IMG/VR virus record: IMGVR_UViG_3300048839_000720
Location: 1 to 36,985 of that record
DNA length: 36,985 nt
Strand: one strand, 5' to 3'
From: a virus
The notes under the pieces were generated by a model. It was not told the DNA's origin and ran no database searches. It was given only the letters and a program-made list of their open reading frames with translations. Position 1 is the first letter of the stretch. Every line of letters begins with the position of its first letter. A program made the position numbers and the translations under genes. Positions 1 to 8,848 of the stretch are shown piece by piece.

Positions 1-127
1 CGCGACGGTGGGCGGCGCTGCCATGGGCGCCTCGAGCGATACCGCGGGCGGGTTCGCGTACTGCGGGTCGGCCACGCCCCAGATATCTGGAGACGCAGGT
101 TCTTGCGCGGCGTAGGGCGACGCAGGC
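1..127. repeat. Terminal direct repeat, left copy (contig closure)
   Basis: These 127 bases are identical to the last 127 bases of the window. A gene on the minus strand reads in frame through the join, so the overlap marks a closed circle (or circularly permuted DNA) and not two real terminal repeats. The exact length of 127 is a common largest assembler k-mer, which also argues for an assembly overlap. Confidence 0.95.
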
Positions 128-246
128 AAAGGCTGGCCAAGCGTGTCCGTCACCGGCGCGAGGCCCTCCTGCACGGCGGGCGTCATCTGTTGCACGACCT
201 CGCCGCGATAGGCCGCGAGGGCCTGCTGATATTCCTCGGGCGTCAT
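1..246 (-). CDS. Ejection (internal virion) protein, N-terminal part of gene split by the window ends
   Basis: A minus-strand gene starts with ATG at 246, overlapping the TGA of the upstream gene in an ATGA junction. It encodes a Pro/Ala/Gln-rich start (MTPEEYQQAL...). The frame stays open to base 1, and bases 1-127 equal 36,859-36,985, so it continues into the ORF that ends at 35,437. The complete product is about 555 aa. A GTG at position 75 (equivalent to 36,933) would give a shorter start, but the ATGA coupling at 246 is the better choice. Function is inferred from position among the ejection proteins and from the coiled-coil composition of the remainder. Confidence 0.8.
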   Translation of the reverse strand, partial: MTPEEYQQALAAYRGEVVQQMTPAVQEGLAPVTDTLGQPLPASPYAAQEPASPDIWGVADPQYANPPAVSLEAPMAAPPTVA

Positions 247-1187
247 CAGCTGCCCCCCGAAGCAGAGCCAAGGATGTTGGCGCCGCCTTTGATCATGCTC
301 ATCGAGGCGCCAAAGATTCGGTCCTTCTTTCGGTTCTGGGCCTCGGCACGCTGCTTGCGCACTTCGACCTCCGCGTTGAGCTGCGCGGTGTTGAGGTCGC
401 TCTCCGCGCCGAGCCACTGGCCCTCGCGCTGCGCGCCGAGGTTGCCCAGGATCTGCCCCGCTTGCTGCGTGTTCTGCGCGCGAAACTTGTACGCGTCCAT
501 GGCGGCACCCTGCTGCTGCAGGCCGAGCCCTCGCTGTGCGAGCCCTGCCTGCATCACGCCCTGTCCCGCTGCGACCTGAGCATTCGCGGCGTCCGCGTAG
601 GCACCGCGCGCCTGAGCCATCTCGGCAGCCCGAAGCGCCGCGCCACCCTGCAGTGCCTGCGTCTGTGCAAGTCTGCCCTCCGCGCCCGCAGAGCGCATCG
701 CCGCGGCCTGGTTGCCTCCGCGCGCCGTGGCTGCGAGAGCCTGCTGCTGGCGCGCGATGTTGCCGGCCTGCTGCTGATACATGAGCTCGGCCTGGCTCGG
801 CGCGTTGCCCATCGCAGCGTCGCGCAGGAGGCCGCCCGCGGCGCGCTGCTCACCCATGCCTCCGTAGGCCTGCGTGAAGCCAGTCTCGCCGATCCGGTAG
901 CCGCGCGCGTCGGTCTCGCCTCCCGTCTGCCACAGCTTGTTTCCGTGCGCGCCGACGGCGTTGCCCTCGCCGACCGACCCCACGAGATAGCCTGCACCCT
1001 GTCCGGCTTGCTCTGCGCCCTCCAGGACACCCGCAGCGTTGCGCGCGCGCAGTACGTCCAGTTCGTCCTTGGTTCCGCCGTAGTACGAATGCTTAGACTT
1101 TGTGCCCTTGACGCCCCGCGCGGACGCGCCCACGGCGCCACCTAGCGCCATGAGCCCCACGCCTGCCGCAATCGCGCCAGCTGCCAT
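246..1187 (-). CDS. Internal virion (ejection) protein, Ala/Gln/Gly-rich
   Basis: The 313-aa product opens with a hydrophobic Ala/Gly stretch (residues 1-22, MAAGAIAAGVGLMALGG...). A long helical body rich in Ala, Gln, Gly and Arg follows (about 100-290), then a short hydrophobic Gly/Ser C-terminus. This composition, and the position between the nozzle-like gene and two larger coiled-coil proteins, match the small ejection proteins of podoviruses (T7 gp14 or P22 gp7 type), which leave the head with the DNA and help build the translocation channel. That role is inference; no catalytic motif is seen. Its stop overlaps the next start as ATGA. Confidence 0.6.
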   Translation of the reverse strand: MAAGAIAAGVGLMALGGAVGASARGVKGTKSKHSYYGGTKDELDVLRARNAAGVLEGAEQAGQGAGYLVGSVGEGNAVGAHGNKLWQTGGETDARGYRIGETGFTQAYGGMGEQRAAGGLLRDAAMGNAPSQAELMYQQQAGNIARQQQALAATARGGNQAAAMRSAGAEGRLAQTQALQGGAALRAAEMAQARGAYADAANAQVAAGQGVMQAGLAQRGLGLQQQGAAMDAYKFRAQNTQQAGQILGNLGAQREGQWLGAESDLNTAQLNAEVEVRKQRAEAQNRKKDRIFGASMSMIKGGANILGSASGGS

Positions 1188-1188
1188 C

Positions 1189-1638
1189 TCACACCACCTT
1201 TCTGACGAGCATCACGTGGTCGTAGGATACGCCGTCCCGGCGATACGCGTCCTCGACCTTACCGACCTCCACAAAGCCGAGCGACTTGTCGAGCGCGAGC
1301 ACGCGGGTGTTGCTCGCCCACGCCGTGCCGTCCACGTACTCAGCGCCATGCGCATCCGCGAACGCAAGCGCCTCGGAGAGCGTTTGGCGCCCGAGCCCTC
1401 GGCCCTGGTACTCGGGCTCTACAGCGCACGACACGATCCAGCGGTGCGGCGCCTGAGGGTTGATCCGGCACTCTGCGTGCGCGCGAATGCCGCCGTCCAC
1501 GCGAGCCACCGCGAAATGCTGACTTGCCTCGAAGATCTCGAGCACCTGCTCGAGCGAGAGCGTCGTGCCGCCTTCGCAGATCTGCGGCAGAACGCGGGCA
1601 AGGTGCTGTATGAGCTCGGGCGTGTGCAGCCCTGTCAT
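1189..1638 (-). CDS. GNAT-family N-acetyltransferase in the virion module
   Basis: The 149-aa product is the usual length of a GNAT domain. The acetyl-CoA binding motif A is clear at about residues 73-86 (VEPEYQGRGLGRQTL), and motif B follows at about 105-122 (WASNTRVLALDKSLGF). The substrate cannot be told. The gene sits between the nozzle-like tail gene, whose TGA overlaps its ATG region at 1635-1638, and an ejection protein gene, so it should be expressed late. Possible roles are virion protein acetylation or modification of a host target. A second GNAT protein is encoded at 12.1-12.7 kb. Confidence 0.8.
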   Translation of the reverse strand: MTGLHTPELIQHLARVLPQICEGGTTLSLEQVLEIFEASQHFAVARVDGGIRAHAECRINPQAPHRWIVSCAVEPEYQGRGLGRQTLSEALAFADAHGAEYVDGTAWASNTRVLALDKSLGFVEVGKVEDAYRRDGVSYDHVMLVRKVV

Positions 1639-4600
1639 GACGGCACCGAGCCGGCCTTGAGCTGCCGCGCCGAGCGACGCCTGTAGCCGCCTGGGCGCAC
1701 GCCGCCGATCACGCGCATCGATATCGGAGAGCAGCCGGACGACTCGGCGTTCATCTCCTGCGTCAGCGTGATCTTGAACGCGCTCACGATCTGCTGGTGC
1801 GGCTTGAAGCGCAGCACCGCGATGTCGTCATCGCCCGCTGCGTCAGCCAGGTTTGCGGCCGTCCACGAGACCTGAGAGCTCGTGCCGTCGCGCGTGTTGT
1901 AGAGCAGCGTAAGTGACCCGACGTTGGAGAGATCGTTCGTCTTGACGGAGACTTGGAGCTCCCAGATTCGGCTGAAACCCGTTGGCCCATCGAGCCGGAT
2001 CCACGGCGTAGTCAGCTCCCATGCCTGCGTCGAGAGGTTGTAGCTCGCTTCGTCGTACGCCGCGAGCTTGCGCAGCTCGAACGGCGGGCTGGGGAAAGCC
2101 TCGTGCAGGTACCACAGCGCGCCGTCGATTGACGCGCAGTCCTTCCAGTCTTGCGCCCCGCCCGAGCGTGCGTCCGTGTTGTCCCACTCGGACCACTTCT
2201 GCTCGCGAACGTTGAACACGTAATGGCGCCCGTCGAAGTCGAGCACGTGCACTTCGCTCGACAGCTCGTCGTACCCGATCTTGCAGAAGCCCTCGGGCTT
2301 TCCGCTCACAGCCATCTCCGCGTCGACGGCTTGCCCCACGGGCTGGAGATCAAGCCCGTTGCCGAGCAGGTACACGCCGCGCCGTCCGCGGAAGAACACG
2401 CCCACGCTCGTCTTGCACACGCTCGCTGCGTCCATGCATTCGACCTGGTGCGGGAGCTTGCGCGCAGGCGCGAACGACCCGAAGCCAAGTGCGTTCGGGC
2501 CGTCGCCGTAGATCTGCCAGATCCCCGATCTTCCAAACACCGTGGGCACGCCATTCACGTCCGTGACCGCAACGCACTCGTCACCGATCGTGAGCGTGTT
2601 GGCGGTATTGAACTCGGGCGCGTAGCCTGCGACGAAGGGCTTCGAGAACCACACACGCGAGCGGTCCTCGCTGTCGAGCAGCCACAGCCTGTCGCCGATC
2701 ACCGCGATGGAGTGCGTCGCCGGCGTCGGCTCGCTGACGAGCTCGGCGCTGCCCGTCCCGTCGCTGTACAGCGGAGGCTCGGCGACGGTTGGGACCGCTA
2801 CGTCCTCAAAGACCACGCCACCCGGCGTGTTCGTCGTGAACACGTCGAACAGGTCAGCGCCTCCAGACGCATCCTGAGCGAGGCGATACACGCCATCACT
2901 CGCGAGGATGTAGAGCTCGACGCCAATACGATTCCACGTGAAGCCGTCTTGGCTGGTCGCGGGGGGTAGCGATACGTAGACGTCGACGCGCTCAGCCGCG
3001 AGCGAAGACGCGTAGACGCCGAACCCAGGCGCACTGCGATGCAGGTTGCCCGCGGCGTCCTGGAACACGTACACCGCAGCGGCTTTGAACGCACCTGCGG
3101 CCGCCGTGATCGCCCCTGCACCGTTGTCTTCGATCACGATGAGAGGCTGCGTGACGAACGAGTTTTCGCTGCAGATCGACCCGTCGTAACTGTGCAGCAT
3201 GCCGCCGCCAACAAAAGCCGTGTCGATGTGCTGCGCCGTGGGCATCGGGCGCGGCGTCACATCGACTTCGACGAGAGCCACGGACAACGCAGGAGGATAC
3301 ACGTACGTGCCGCCACCGATCACGATCTTGTCGATCGGGAAGTCTAGCAGCACCGAAAAGCGCGCCCTCGTCGAGTCGATCACCGTGACGCTCAGTGGAG
3401 CGATGAAAAACGGGAGGTTGGCGTTGAGCCGATCGTGGGCGAAGCGTGCTACGACATCGACTCGCTGTTTTCCAGAGCCGTAAGTCCCGCCCGCGTACGG
3501 GAAGTGGACGCGCACGAGCAGACCGGATGCAGGGCCGGGGAAGCCGCCGTAGAGCTCGACCTCCGCGGCGATCGTCTTGAGCGCGAAGTGTGCCCGGCCG
3601 TTTAGCGTGACCGACCCAAGCAGCATCGCGTTCGGCATGGTGTTGTTCGCGGGCCAAGCAAGCGAAACCGGAGCTGCTGCAGTGAAGTCGACAAGCCCGT
3701 ATTTGATCGCCGCGAACGGGCAGTTCGCCGCGAGCTCAATCACCTCCACCGCGACGACCGCTGCGTTCGTGATGCCGCTTCGCAGTTCTCGCGCCGCCGA
3801 CACCGCGCCGTAGATGCCCGAGGCGAGGGTGTTGATCGTGATCGATGCGCCTGGGTTTCCGAGCGTCTCGGCGTACAGCGAAGTCAGTGCATTGGCCACG
3901 TACGTGATAAGCACCTGGCCAAGCCCCACCACAAGCGCCGGAGCGGCTGAAAACGTGCGGGTGCTGTTGTGCGTTGCGCTGACGCCGCCGGCGAGCGTGC
4001 GCGTCTCGACGACGCCAAGTCCAGACGTGTTGTCCGTGTACGCGAAATAAAAGAGCCCAGAACCGTCGATCTCGCCGGCGAGCGCGTGCCCCTGAAACTG
4101 CGCGTTGGTGGTCAGGTTGCCGACAGAGACAAACTCATTCGTGCGCGCGTCGTAGCGCACCGCCGCGATTGCGATCGGTGCGGTCGTGCCGTCGCTGTAC
4201 GTGACGATCACGCCCTCGTAGTTCGTCTCGCTCGTTGCGCATGCGCGAATGTCGACCCCCAGCGCGTCACCGCTGATCGTGATCGACTCGCTTTCCCGAA
4301 TCGTCGTCCACGTCTCGGCGTCAATCGCGCGGACACGCACGAAGCCCGACGTGGAGCTCTGTCTCGTGCTGACCGTCGCCACGACGACGATCTCACGCGA
4401 CCCGACCTTGCACGTTGCGCTCGCGGCGTTGATGTACCCGAACTCAAGCTGCGCGACCGAGAACATCTGGGCGCTGTCGACAATCTTTCGGCTCACGATC
4501 GCGTTCGATGGCGCCCAGGTGAGATCGTCATACTCGGTGGACCCCACGGTCTCCGACGCGGTCATCGCCGCGAGCTCCTCGCTGTCATCGAGGTTTGCGT

Positions 4601-4889
4601 CGACGCGGCGCACGCGCCTGAGCAGGCCGTGATTGCCGGTCAGCACGCAGACCTCCGACCCGCGACCGAGCACCGTGCTGCAGCCAAGGTTTGAGTAGCG
4701 CGAGCCGCTCAGCGGCGTGGCGACGCTGAGCGCCACGTTGTGCGTCGGGATCTTCTCGAGCTCGCCTACGCGGTTCCAGCGCAGGTTTTCAAGCTGCGTG
4801 AACGTCGCGGGATCCTGAAGCTCGGTGTTCTGTTTCGTGTCGAGACCTCCGTTGAGCGGGATCTCAACCTCTCTACGCTCGAGTGCCAT
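1635..4889 (-). CDS. Large tail protein, nozzle-like (T7 gp12-type position)
   Basis: The 1084-aa beta-rich product starts at ATG 4889, overlapping the previous TGA. Its N-terminus (IPLNGGLDTKQN..., then ENLRWNRVGELEK) has the layout of podoviral nozzle/tail tubular B proteins: a GG-D opening, then an EN...G-L-KxP block. Long Ser/Thr/Val/Ala-rich stretches and several Trp-containing blocks (for example WSEWDNT) are compatible with a beta-propeller. The position right after the adaptor gene supports a head-distal tail component. Similarity was judged by eye only; a receptor-binding or tail-spike role is the alternative. No depolymerase motif was recognised. Confidence 0.55.
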   Translation of the reverse strand: MALERREVEIPLNGGLDTKQNTELQDPATFTQLENLRWNRVGELEKIPTHNVALSVATPLSGSRYSNLGCSTVLGRGSEVCVLTGNHGLLRRVRRVDANLDDSEELAAMTASETVGSTEYDDLTWAPSNAIVSRKIVDSAQMFSVAQLEFGYINAASATCKVGSREIVVVATVSTRQSSTSGFVRVRAIDAETWTTIRESESITISGDALGVDIRACATSETNYEGVIVTYSDGTTAPIAIAAVRYDARTNEFVSVGNLTTNAQFQGHALAGEIDGSGLFYFAYTDNTSGLGVVETRTLAGGVSATHNSTRTFSAAPALVVGLGQVLITYVANALTSLYAETLGNPGASITINTLASGIYGAVSAARELRSGITNAAVVAVEVIELAANCPFAAIKYGLVDFTAAAPVSLAWPANNTMPNAMLLGSVTLNGRAHFALKTIAAEVELYGGFPGPASGLLVRVHFPYAGGTYGSGKQRVDVVARFAHDRLNANLPFFIAPLSVTVIDSTRARFSVLLDFPIDKIVIGGGTYVYPPALSVALVEVDVTPRPMPTAQHIDTAFVGGGMLHSYDGSICSENSFVTQPLIVIEDNGAGAITAAAGAFKAAAVYVFQDAAGNLHRSAPGFGVYASSLAAERVDVYVSLPPATSQDGFTWNRIGVELYILASDGVYRLAQDASGGADLFDVFTTNTPGGVVFEDVAVPTVAEPPLYSDGTGSAELVSEPTPATHSIAVIGDRLWLLDSEDRSRVWFSKPFVAGYAPEFNTANTLTIGDECVAVTDVNGVPTVFGRSGIWQIYGDGPNALGFGSFAPARKLPHQVECMDAASVCKTSVGVFFRGRRGVYLLGNGLDLQPVGQAVDAEMAVSGKPEGFCKIGYDELSSEVHVLDFDGRHYVFNVREQKWSEWDNTDARSGGAQDWKDCASIDGALWYLHEAFPSPPFELRKLAAYDEASYNLSTQAWELTTPWIRLDGPTGFSRIWELQVSVKTNDLSNVGSLTLLYNTRDGTSSQVSWTAANLADAAGDDDIAVLRFKPHQQIVSAFKITLTQEMNAESSGCSPISMRVIGGVRPGGYRRRSARQLKAGSVPS

Positions 4890-5221
4890 CACGCCACCAA
4901 CCAGGTCGTGGTGCCCGTGAACGCGCTTGGGGTGCCAAGAATCACGTAGACAGCAGGATCGTAGCCCGCTGCGCGCACAGAGGACGGTGTCGATGCGACG
5001 ATCGCGTCGGTCGGCACGGTGCTCACGCCGGTGAGAATGCAGTGCCTGAATGGCCTGCCAAGACTGTGCCGGGCGAGCTTGAAGATTTCGGCCGACCACT
5101 CAACCTCGAGCTCCTGCAGATCGAACAGCGGCGAGCGCTCGAGCGCACGAGACACGTCGCGCACACCGTCGAGCTCGCCGCCCACGCGTGGCTGGCGGAA
5201 CGTGGTTCGCCTGCCGCTCAC
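4889..5221 (-). CDS. Small virion-associated protein between adaptor and nozzle genes
   Basis: The 110-aa product starts at GTG 5221, overlapping the TGA of the adaptor gene (GTGA), and its own TGA overlaps the next ATG. The sequence (RRTTFRQPRVGGEL near the start, then a beta-rich half ending in TTTWLVA) has no recognisable enzymatic motif. Small proteins of this kind often sit between adaptor and tail genes in podovirus-like genomes and may be tail-completion or structural parts. That assignment rests on position only. Confidence 0.6.
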   Translation of the reverse strand: MSGRRTTFRQPRVGGELDGVRDVSRALERSPLFDLQELEVEWSAEIFKLARHSLGRPFRHCILTGVSTVPTDAIVASTPSSVRAAGYDPAVYVILGTPSAFTGTTTWLVA

Positions 5222-5934
5222 AGATCCCTCCACTTGTACGGCCACACGAGGCGCTCACGCGTGCCGCGCCTGTCGCGGATTTGCCGTCCGCGTCCCTTGG
5301 CGTTGCCCTTGTTTCGCTCGCGCTGAGACAGCACCGCGATGCGCGCAGTCTCTCGCTCGCGCTCCCACAGACCCGTGTCGCGCTCCTCTTTGAGCGCGAG
5401 CTTGAGGCACACGTCGTACACGATGAACTGCTCCCAGCCTGGTTGCAGCAACACCGTGTCGGCGCTGATCGCGAGCGGGGTCGGCATACCCACGTAGACC
5501 ACGCGAAGGCTCTGCGTCGTGCTCGGAATGGGGAGCCAGTACAGCTCGTCGCGGATGACGCAGTAGGTGACCCGCTCGTCCCACGCCTCTGCGGCCATTG
5601 AGCGCTTGTGGAAGTCCTCGAGCGTTCCCGCCTCGATCTCGACCGGGTCGTTGTTCGCGCGAAGCCAGTAGACCGCGCGGAGGTCGACAAACGACGCGGC
5701 GCTGAGCGTCGACAGGTCGAAGGTCGCCGTGTTGGCGGGTGCGGAGATCGTTTCCTCGAAGGTGCAGTACTCGTCGGGACGCGTCTGCATGAGCATCGCG
5801 TAGAGCGACGAGATGGCCTCGTTGATCAGCGAGATCATGAGGCCCGAGGAGATGAACGACGTCGAGGTCGACGTGTCGAGATCGTAGCGCTCCTCGATCG
5901 CAGACTGGAGCGTGCCTAGCGTCACCGGGAGCAC
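5218..5934 (-). CDS. Head-tail adaptor protein
   Basis: The 238-aa product begins LPVTLGTLQSAIEERYDLDT and continues with a helical N-terminal part (INEAISSLYAMLMQ), a beta-rich middle and a basic C-terminal tail rich in Arg/Lys (about 195-238). This matches the general plan of podoviral adaptors that bind below the portal ring (T7 gp11 or P22 gp4 type). Its place between capsid-side genes and the nozzle-like gene supports that role. Identity is by layout and position, not by a diagnostic motif. Confidence 0.6.
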   Translation of the reverse strand: MLPVTLGTLQSAIEERYDLDTSTSTSFISSGLMISLINEAISSLYAMLMQTRPDEYCTFEETISAPANTATFDLSTLSAASFVDLRAVYWLRANNDPVEIEAGTLEDFHKRSMAAEAWDERVTYCVIRDELYWLPIPSTTQSLRVVYVGMPTPLAISADTVLLQPGWEQFIVYDVCLKLALKEERDTGLWERERETARIAVLSQRERNKGNAKGRGRQIRDRRGTRERLVWPYKWRDL

Positions 5935-5946
5935 TACGACCTCCGT

Positions 5947-6144
5947 TCAGCAGTATTCGACGAACGACGCGAGCGCCTCCTCGAAGGCCTCCACGTCGTC
6001 GTCCTTGAGCGCGCTCATGGCAGCGCGCGCCGCAGCACGACGCGCCCCCATGTCGTCCTCGTCGGACTCCGGCTTGTCGTCGTCCTTCGGCTTAGGGCCG
6101 AATCCGATGAGCAAGCCGAGTCCCTTTCCCTTCTCGTCCTTCAT
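5947..6144 (-). CDS. Small acidic protein of the head module
   Basis: The 65-aa ORF starts at ATG 6144, overlapping the TGA of the upstream gene. It opens with a Lys/Gly-rich stretch (MKDEKGKGLG...), then a highly acidic segment, and ends in an amphipathic helix (VEAFEEALASFVEYC). No family was recognised. The tight packing between the 122-aa protein gene and the adaptor gene suggests co-expression with virion proteins. Confidence 0.6.
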   Translation of the reverse strand: MKDEKGKGLGLLIGFGPKPKDDDKPESDEDDMGARRAAARAAMSALKDDDVEAFEEALASFVEYC

Positions 6145-6509
6145 GCGGAGATCCGCTTCCTGACGAGGAGGTTGATGGTGAGCGCGGTGGTGTCGGCTGC
6201 AGCGCCGGCACCGTCGGTCACCGTGATCGTGACCGTGCGCGCCGAGACGCTCTTCGCGGACACGATCACCTGGTTTGCGTCGAGCGCCGCGGCGCCCTCC
6301 TTCGACACGAAGGTGTGATAGGCCTTCGCGGTCTGCGAGAGGGTCACGAGGAACACGCCCACGCCGGAGCGCGACACGCTCGCGACGCCGTGTCTCTCGA
6401 CGACGGTGGGAGCGCTCGTGTTCGCCGTGGTGAACGACACGAGCGCGTCTTCGGACGAAGGACCGTGGGCCTTGATCAGGTTCTTCGTCAGGGTGCTCGT
6501 GGTGCTCAT
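6141..6509 (-). CDS. Putative head decoration or structural protein
   Basis: The 122-aa Ser/Thr/Val/Ala-rich, beta-type product is encoded directly downstream of the major capsid gene, with an ATGA overlap at 6506-6509. The C-terminal half (ARTVTITVTDGAGAAADTTA) reads like an immunoglobulin-like or small beta-sandwich domain. Decoration proteins often occupy this position. The functional call is inference from position and composition. Confidence 0.5.
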   Translation of the reverse strand: MSTTSTLTKNLIKAHGPSSEDALVSFTTANTSAPTVVERHGVASVSRSGVGVFLVTLSQTAKAYHTFVSKEGAAALDANQVIVSAKSVSARTVTITVTDGAGAAADTTALTINLLVRKRISA

Positions 6510-7741
6510 GCGTACGCCTCACTCGGGAGCGTGATTCGCCCAAGGCCGTTGGGCTTCTCGCTCGCGAAGTTGTGGTCGATCACGACCGTTGCGGTGTACG
6601 CGTCGTTGCGGTTGTCGTAGACCATCTCGATCCCCTCGACATCCGCGAGCGCGGGCTGCTTGCCCGTGGTGCAGTGCATGAAGCACCCCTTGCCGATGAC
6701 GCGAGCCACGCCCACGGGGCAGTCGCGGTCCTCGACGATGACGTGGCCCGAGGCGGTCCGGAATTTCTCGATTCCGATCCCGTACTCGTTGTCGCTGTCG
6801 ATGAAGCGCGAGCCTTCCTTCGCGATGCGAAGGCCGCCGACGCTCATGGGATTCATGAACACCTCGGCCTGCTTGAAGGGGTTGCCGTGCTGCAGCGAGA
6901 ACAGCCGGTCCGCTTTGATGAACACGGTCTCGATCGAGTCGCTCGACCCGTTGTAGCGCATGCCCCCGAGGTAGGCGGGAGCTACGCTGCGGTCGACGGT
7001 CCAGAACGCCGTAGCGCCCGGAGCCGACGACGGGTTCCACGACTCGAGCCCCGTGCACGCGGCGCCGAAATCGCCCTCCGCGAAGAGGTAGTCGTTGGCC
7101 GCGATGCTCGAGATCGTGGACCAGTTGGCGTTCGCCACGAGCACGCCCGTTTCGAGAGCCACGCTCACGATCGTCACGTACGTCGGCGAGCCGCGAAGCG
7201 AGCCGGTCGTGCCGTCGTCCGCGCTCGCGCCGACGCGCATGCCCGGATAGAAGTGCACCGCGTCTGCGGGGTTGGCGAGCGTCAGCGACGTGGTCGAGAT
7301 CGCGATGGTGGGGTGGACGCGCGCGCGATAGCCGCCCGCGTTGAGGTAGGCCTCCTTCGCGATGTTGTCGCCAGCGCCCTCGAGAGCGAGGAACACCTCA
7401 CGCTTGAGAGCGTTTTCGAAGCTGTTCGAGTCGTTCGAACGCTTGGCCTTGCGGACGACGCCGCCGTGGAGGCGAAACGTCAGGTAGTCGGTCACGGGCG
7501 TGACCTTGAACGCAACGTCGCGGCTGCCGTCCTCGTTGTCGTAGGCGACAGTCGAGCTGTGCGAGCGGCCTGCGGGCTTCGCGTAGTTCACCGGGATCTT
7601 GAAGTAGTCCCCGACCATGGATTCGGTGTCGTTCGGGATCGTGGCCATCAACGGGTGAGCGTTGACCATGGCCTTGCGATCCCAGTTTTTCGAACCCATC
7701 TCCCGCAGAATGGGGGAGATTTCGACGGTGGTAAGCGGCAT
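6506..7741 (-). CDS. Major capsid protein
   Basis: The 411-aa product is a typical length for an HK97-fold capsid protein. The N-terminal half has the usual pattern: an early helical arm, a core strand (GDYFKIPVNYAKPAGRSH), a spine-helix region (SFENALKREVFLALEGAGDN) and a following Gly-rich turn (LNAGGYRARV). It lies between a scaffold-like gene and small head genes. An SD-like sequence precedes the ATG. The subfamily could not be assigned by eye. Confidence 0.8.
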   Translation of the reverse strand: MPLTTVEISPILREMGSKNWDRKAMVNAHPLMATIPNDTESMVGDYFKIPVNYAKPAGRSHSSTVAYDNEDGSRDVAFKVTPVTDYLTFRLHGGVVRKAKRSNDSNSFENALKREVFLALEGAGDNIAKEAYLNAGGYRARVHPTIAISTTSLTLANPADAVHFYPGMRVGASADDGTTGSLRGSPTYVTIVSVALETGVLVANANWSTISSIAANDYLFAEGDFGAACTGLESWNPSSAPGATAFWTVDRSVAPAYLGGMRYNGSSDSIETVFIKADRLFSLQHGNPFKQAEVFMNPMSVGGLRIAKEGSRFIDSDNEYGIGIEKFRTASGHVIVEDRDCPVGVARVIGKGCFMHCTTGKQPALADVEGIEMVYDNRNDAYTATVVIDHNFASEKPNGLGRITLPSEAYA

Positions 7742-7750
7742 CGTTGGACC

Positions 7751-8842
7751 TCAGAGCTTGATCGAGTCGAGCACCGACCGAGACGCCTCACGCAGCCTTC
7801 GCCTGCGTTCCTCGGGTGAGAGCTCCTCACCGTCGGCGTTTCTCGTTCGAACCTCGCTCAACAGAGACGTGGGAAGCGATCGGGGACCATCCCCATCGCC
7901 TTCGCCCGCTCTTCGCTCACCGGGCCTACCTACCGCGCTCGCTCTGACCCCAAGGGCCTTGAGCAGTGTATCGCGCACCTGCGCGTCGTCGCAAAGCGCC
8001 CTTACTATTCGCTCCGACGCGAGCAGCTTACGCGTCTCGGCGAGCACCTGATCTCGGGTCTCCGCGATCAGTGCCGCGACGTCCGGCGTCTCGCCGGCGT
8101 CAAGCGCCTGGTAAGCCCTCGCGACCACGATTTCCGCGACGCCGGGCAGGGCCTCGAAGGTGCCCACTTGGTCGAGCTCGGACGCCAGCGAGCGCACGTG
8201 CTCGATGTCCGCGGCTCGGTTGGCCTCCTTCTTCGCGAGCTCAGCTTGGGCGGCTTCGTCGGCCCTGCGCTTCGTCTCGAGCTCGGCGAGCTCCTTCTCG
8301 CGTGCCTCGAGCCGCTCGATGCGTGCGGCGACCTCGGGCGGCAGATCCGCGTAGCGCTTGGGGCTCTTGAGCTTGCCGTCCATCGCGAGACGGGCGAGCT
8401 TTTCGAAGTCCCAACCCGCGCGCTCGAGCACGACGAGGGCCTTCTCCGGGTCGTCCTTGGCCGCCGTGAGAAGCTCGCTCAGCTCCTGGTGCTGGGCGCG
8501 AATGGGCTCGACCTCAGCCCTGAGCGCCTCGAGCTCGGCGCGGTGCTTGGCGGCCTCGCCCTGGGCCTTTTGCAGCTGCGAAAGGGCGCGCATGACGCGA
8601 AGGTCGTCCTTGCCCTTCGGCGCCTTGTCCGCGTCGCTCTCCGGGGGCGCCTGGGGCGCGGATGCCGGCGCGTCGGGCTTCGCCTTGGCGGCCTCGGTGT
8701 CCTCGAGCTTGAGCGCGATGCGCCCTGGGGACATCTTGAGCGCGGGCTCTGGGGCCGGCGCGGCCTGCGGTGCGGCGGGTGTCGCTTGCGTCGGGGTGCT
8801 TGGCGCGGGGGTGCTCTGCGCCACGGCTGCGGCTTCGGTCAT
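7751..8842 (-). CDS. Capsid scaffolding protein
   Basis: The 363-aa product has a Pro/Ala-rich disordered N-terminus (about 1-75), then a long, strongly charged coiled coil rich in Glu, Ala, Arg and Leu (about 85-210). A final basic segment ends in SRSVLDSIKL. This composition and the position between portal and major capsid genes are the standard signature of a scaffold that organises procapsid assembly and is later lost or cleaved. No protease motif is visible in it or next to it. Confidence 0.75.
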   Translation of the reverse strand: MTEAAAVAQSTPAPSTPTQATPAAPQAAPAPEPALKMSPGRIALKLEDTEAAKAKPDAPASAPQAPPESDADKAPKGKDDLRVMRALSQLQKAQGEAAKHRAELEALRAEVEPIRAQHQELSELLTAAKDDPEKALVVLERAGWDFEKLARLAMDGKLKSPKRYADLPPEVAARIERLEAREKELAELETKRRADEAAQAELAKKEANRAADIEHVRSLASELDQVGTFEALPGVAEIVVARAYQALDAGETPDVAALIAETRDQVLAETRKLLASERIVRALCDDAQVRDTLLKALGVRASAVGRPGERRAGEGDGDGPRSLPTSLLSEVRTRNADGEELSPEERRRRLREASRSVLDSIKL

Positions 8843-8848
8843 GGATCC

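Noticed and set aside
1-127. True terminal repeats of virion DNA
   Set aside because: The repeat cuts through a gene that is continuous across the join and has exactly the length of a usual assembly overlap.
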